A stretch of 64,000 bases of DNA, taken from the NCBI RefSeq assembly GCF_030816895.1, contig NZ_JAUSYL010000001.1:2914001-2978000 (forward strand), given 5' to 3'. The notes below the pieces were generated by a model. That model did not search any database and had not been told where the DNA came from. It saw only the letters and a list, made by a program, of their open reading frames with translations. This document shows positions 63,948 to 64,000 of the stretch, piece by piece; position 1 is the stretch's first letter; each line of letters begins with the position of its first letter. This DNA is from Clavibacter sp. B3I6. GTDB taxonomy: Bacteria; Actinomycetota; Actinomycetes; Actinomycetales; Microbacteriaceae. A program made the translations under genes and the position numbers.

Positions 63948-64000
63948 TATGCTGATCCCCGTAACACGGCCGCGCACGCATCGCGGGAGAGCTCCTCCGG
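63948..64000 (+). promoter_or_regulatory. Promoter and 5' end of a probable glycine riboswitch (cut by window)
   Basis: TATGCT at 63948-63953 predicts transcription from about 63961. The first 40 transcribed bases end in GCGGGAGAGCTCC (63983-63995), resembling the conserved GGGAGAG start of the actinobacterial gcvT/glycine aptamer. The diagnostic downstream half (CCGAAGGxGCAA) lies outside the window, so this is a suggestion. A glycine-cleavage gene would be expected next. Confidence 0.45.

Overview
The window is high-GC, gene-dense DNA from an actinobacterium, most likely a member of the Microbacteriaceae and probably a Clavibacter-like plant-associated organism. That placement is inferred from base composition, mycothiol chemistry, gene families and gene order; no database search was possible. 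The core gene order resembles that remembered for Mycobacterium tuberculosis (mazG, eno, ftsB, DUF501; then greA, DUF4307, mca, small membrane protein, hemolysin III, cis-prenyltransferase; then phoH2, fumC, xseB, xseA, ispH, ychF), so the backbone looks like inherited actinobacterial chromosome with lineage-specific insertions.

Regions. 1-8.3 kb: core block with mazG (cut by the window edge), a TetR regulator, hisS, eno, ftsB-like, DUF501, a mycosin-like subtilase and a type II NADH dehydrogenase. 8.4-15.2 kb: a short-armed tRNA-Leu(UAA), then a tightly overlapping five-gene operon coding for a GAF/PP2C phosphatase, a cellulose-synthase-like glycosyltransferase with a large insertion in its catalytic domain, a STAS protein, a HATPase switch kinase and a GH26-OpgC fusion. 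This reads as exopolysaccharide synthesis and decoration under partner-switching control and is the best candidate for an undescribed system. 15.4-25.2 kb: Tat-exported ferritin-like protein, amino-acid permease, an Ig-like membrane protein, a GH1-like protein lacking both catalytic glutamates, LemA, a frameshifted AlkZ/YcaQ-type DNA glycosylase gene and an AI-2E family transporter. 25.2-43.3 kb: core metabolism and information genes (ilvA, greA, mca, prenyltransferase, phoH, fumC, carbonic anhydrase, xseAB, ispH, fba, rmuC, exonuclease, ychF).

43.3-45.4 kb: one low-GC gene for a GmrSD-like (DUF262/DUF1524) nuclease, the clearest horizontally acquired islet. It sits beside a conserved actinobacterial trio (SCO1664-like, DUF3090, MSMEG_4193-like phosphatase). 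47.6-53.4 kb: a CPBP membrane protease, two-component system and FtsX-type ABC exporter in one direction, a module typical of envelope-stress or antimicrobial-peptide response. 53.5-64 kb: universal stress protein and permease, two small nuclease-fold proteins, an acetyltransferase, a large secreted GH43-type glycosidase, ChaB-like protein, CopC-like protein, BlaI-type regulator, SseB-like protein, and at the right edge what looks like the start of a glycine riboswitch.

A striking global feature is regulatory. About twenty genes on both strands have a TANNNT-like hexamer followed by almost exactly six bases and then the start codon, with no Shine-Dalgarno sequence, as expected for leaderless mRNAs. 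No gap between genes exceeds 300 bases. No rRNA, CRISPR array, insertion sequence or prophage was seen.
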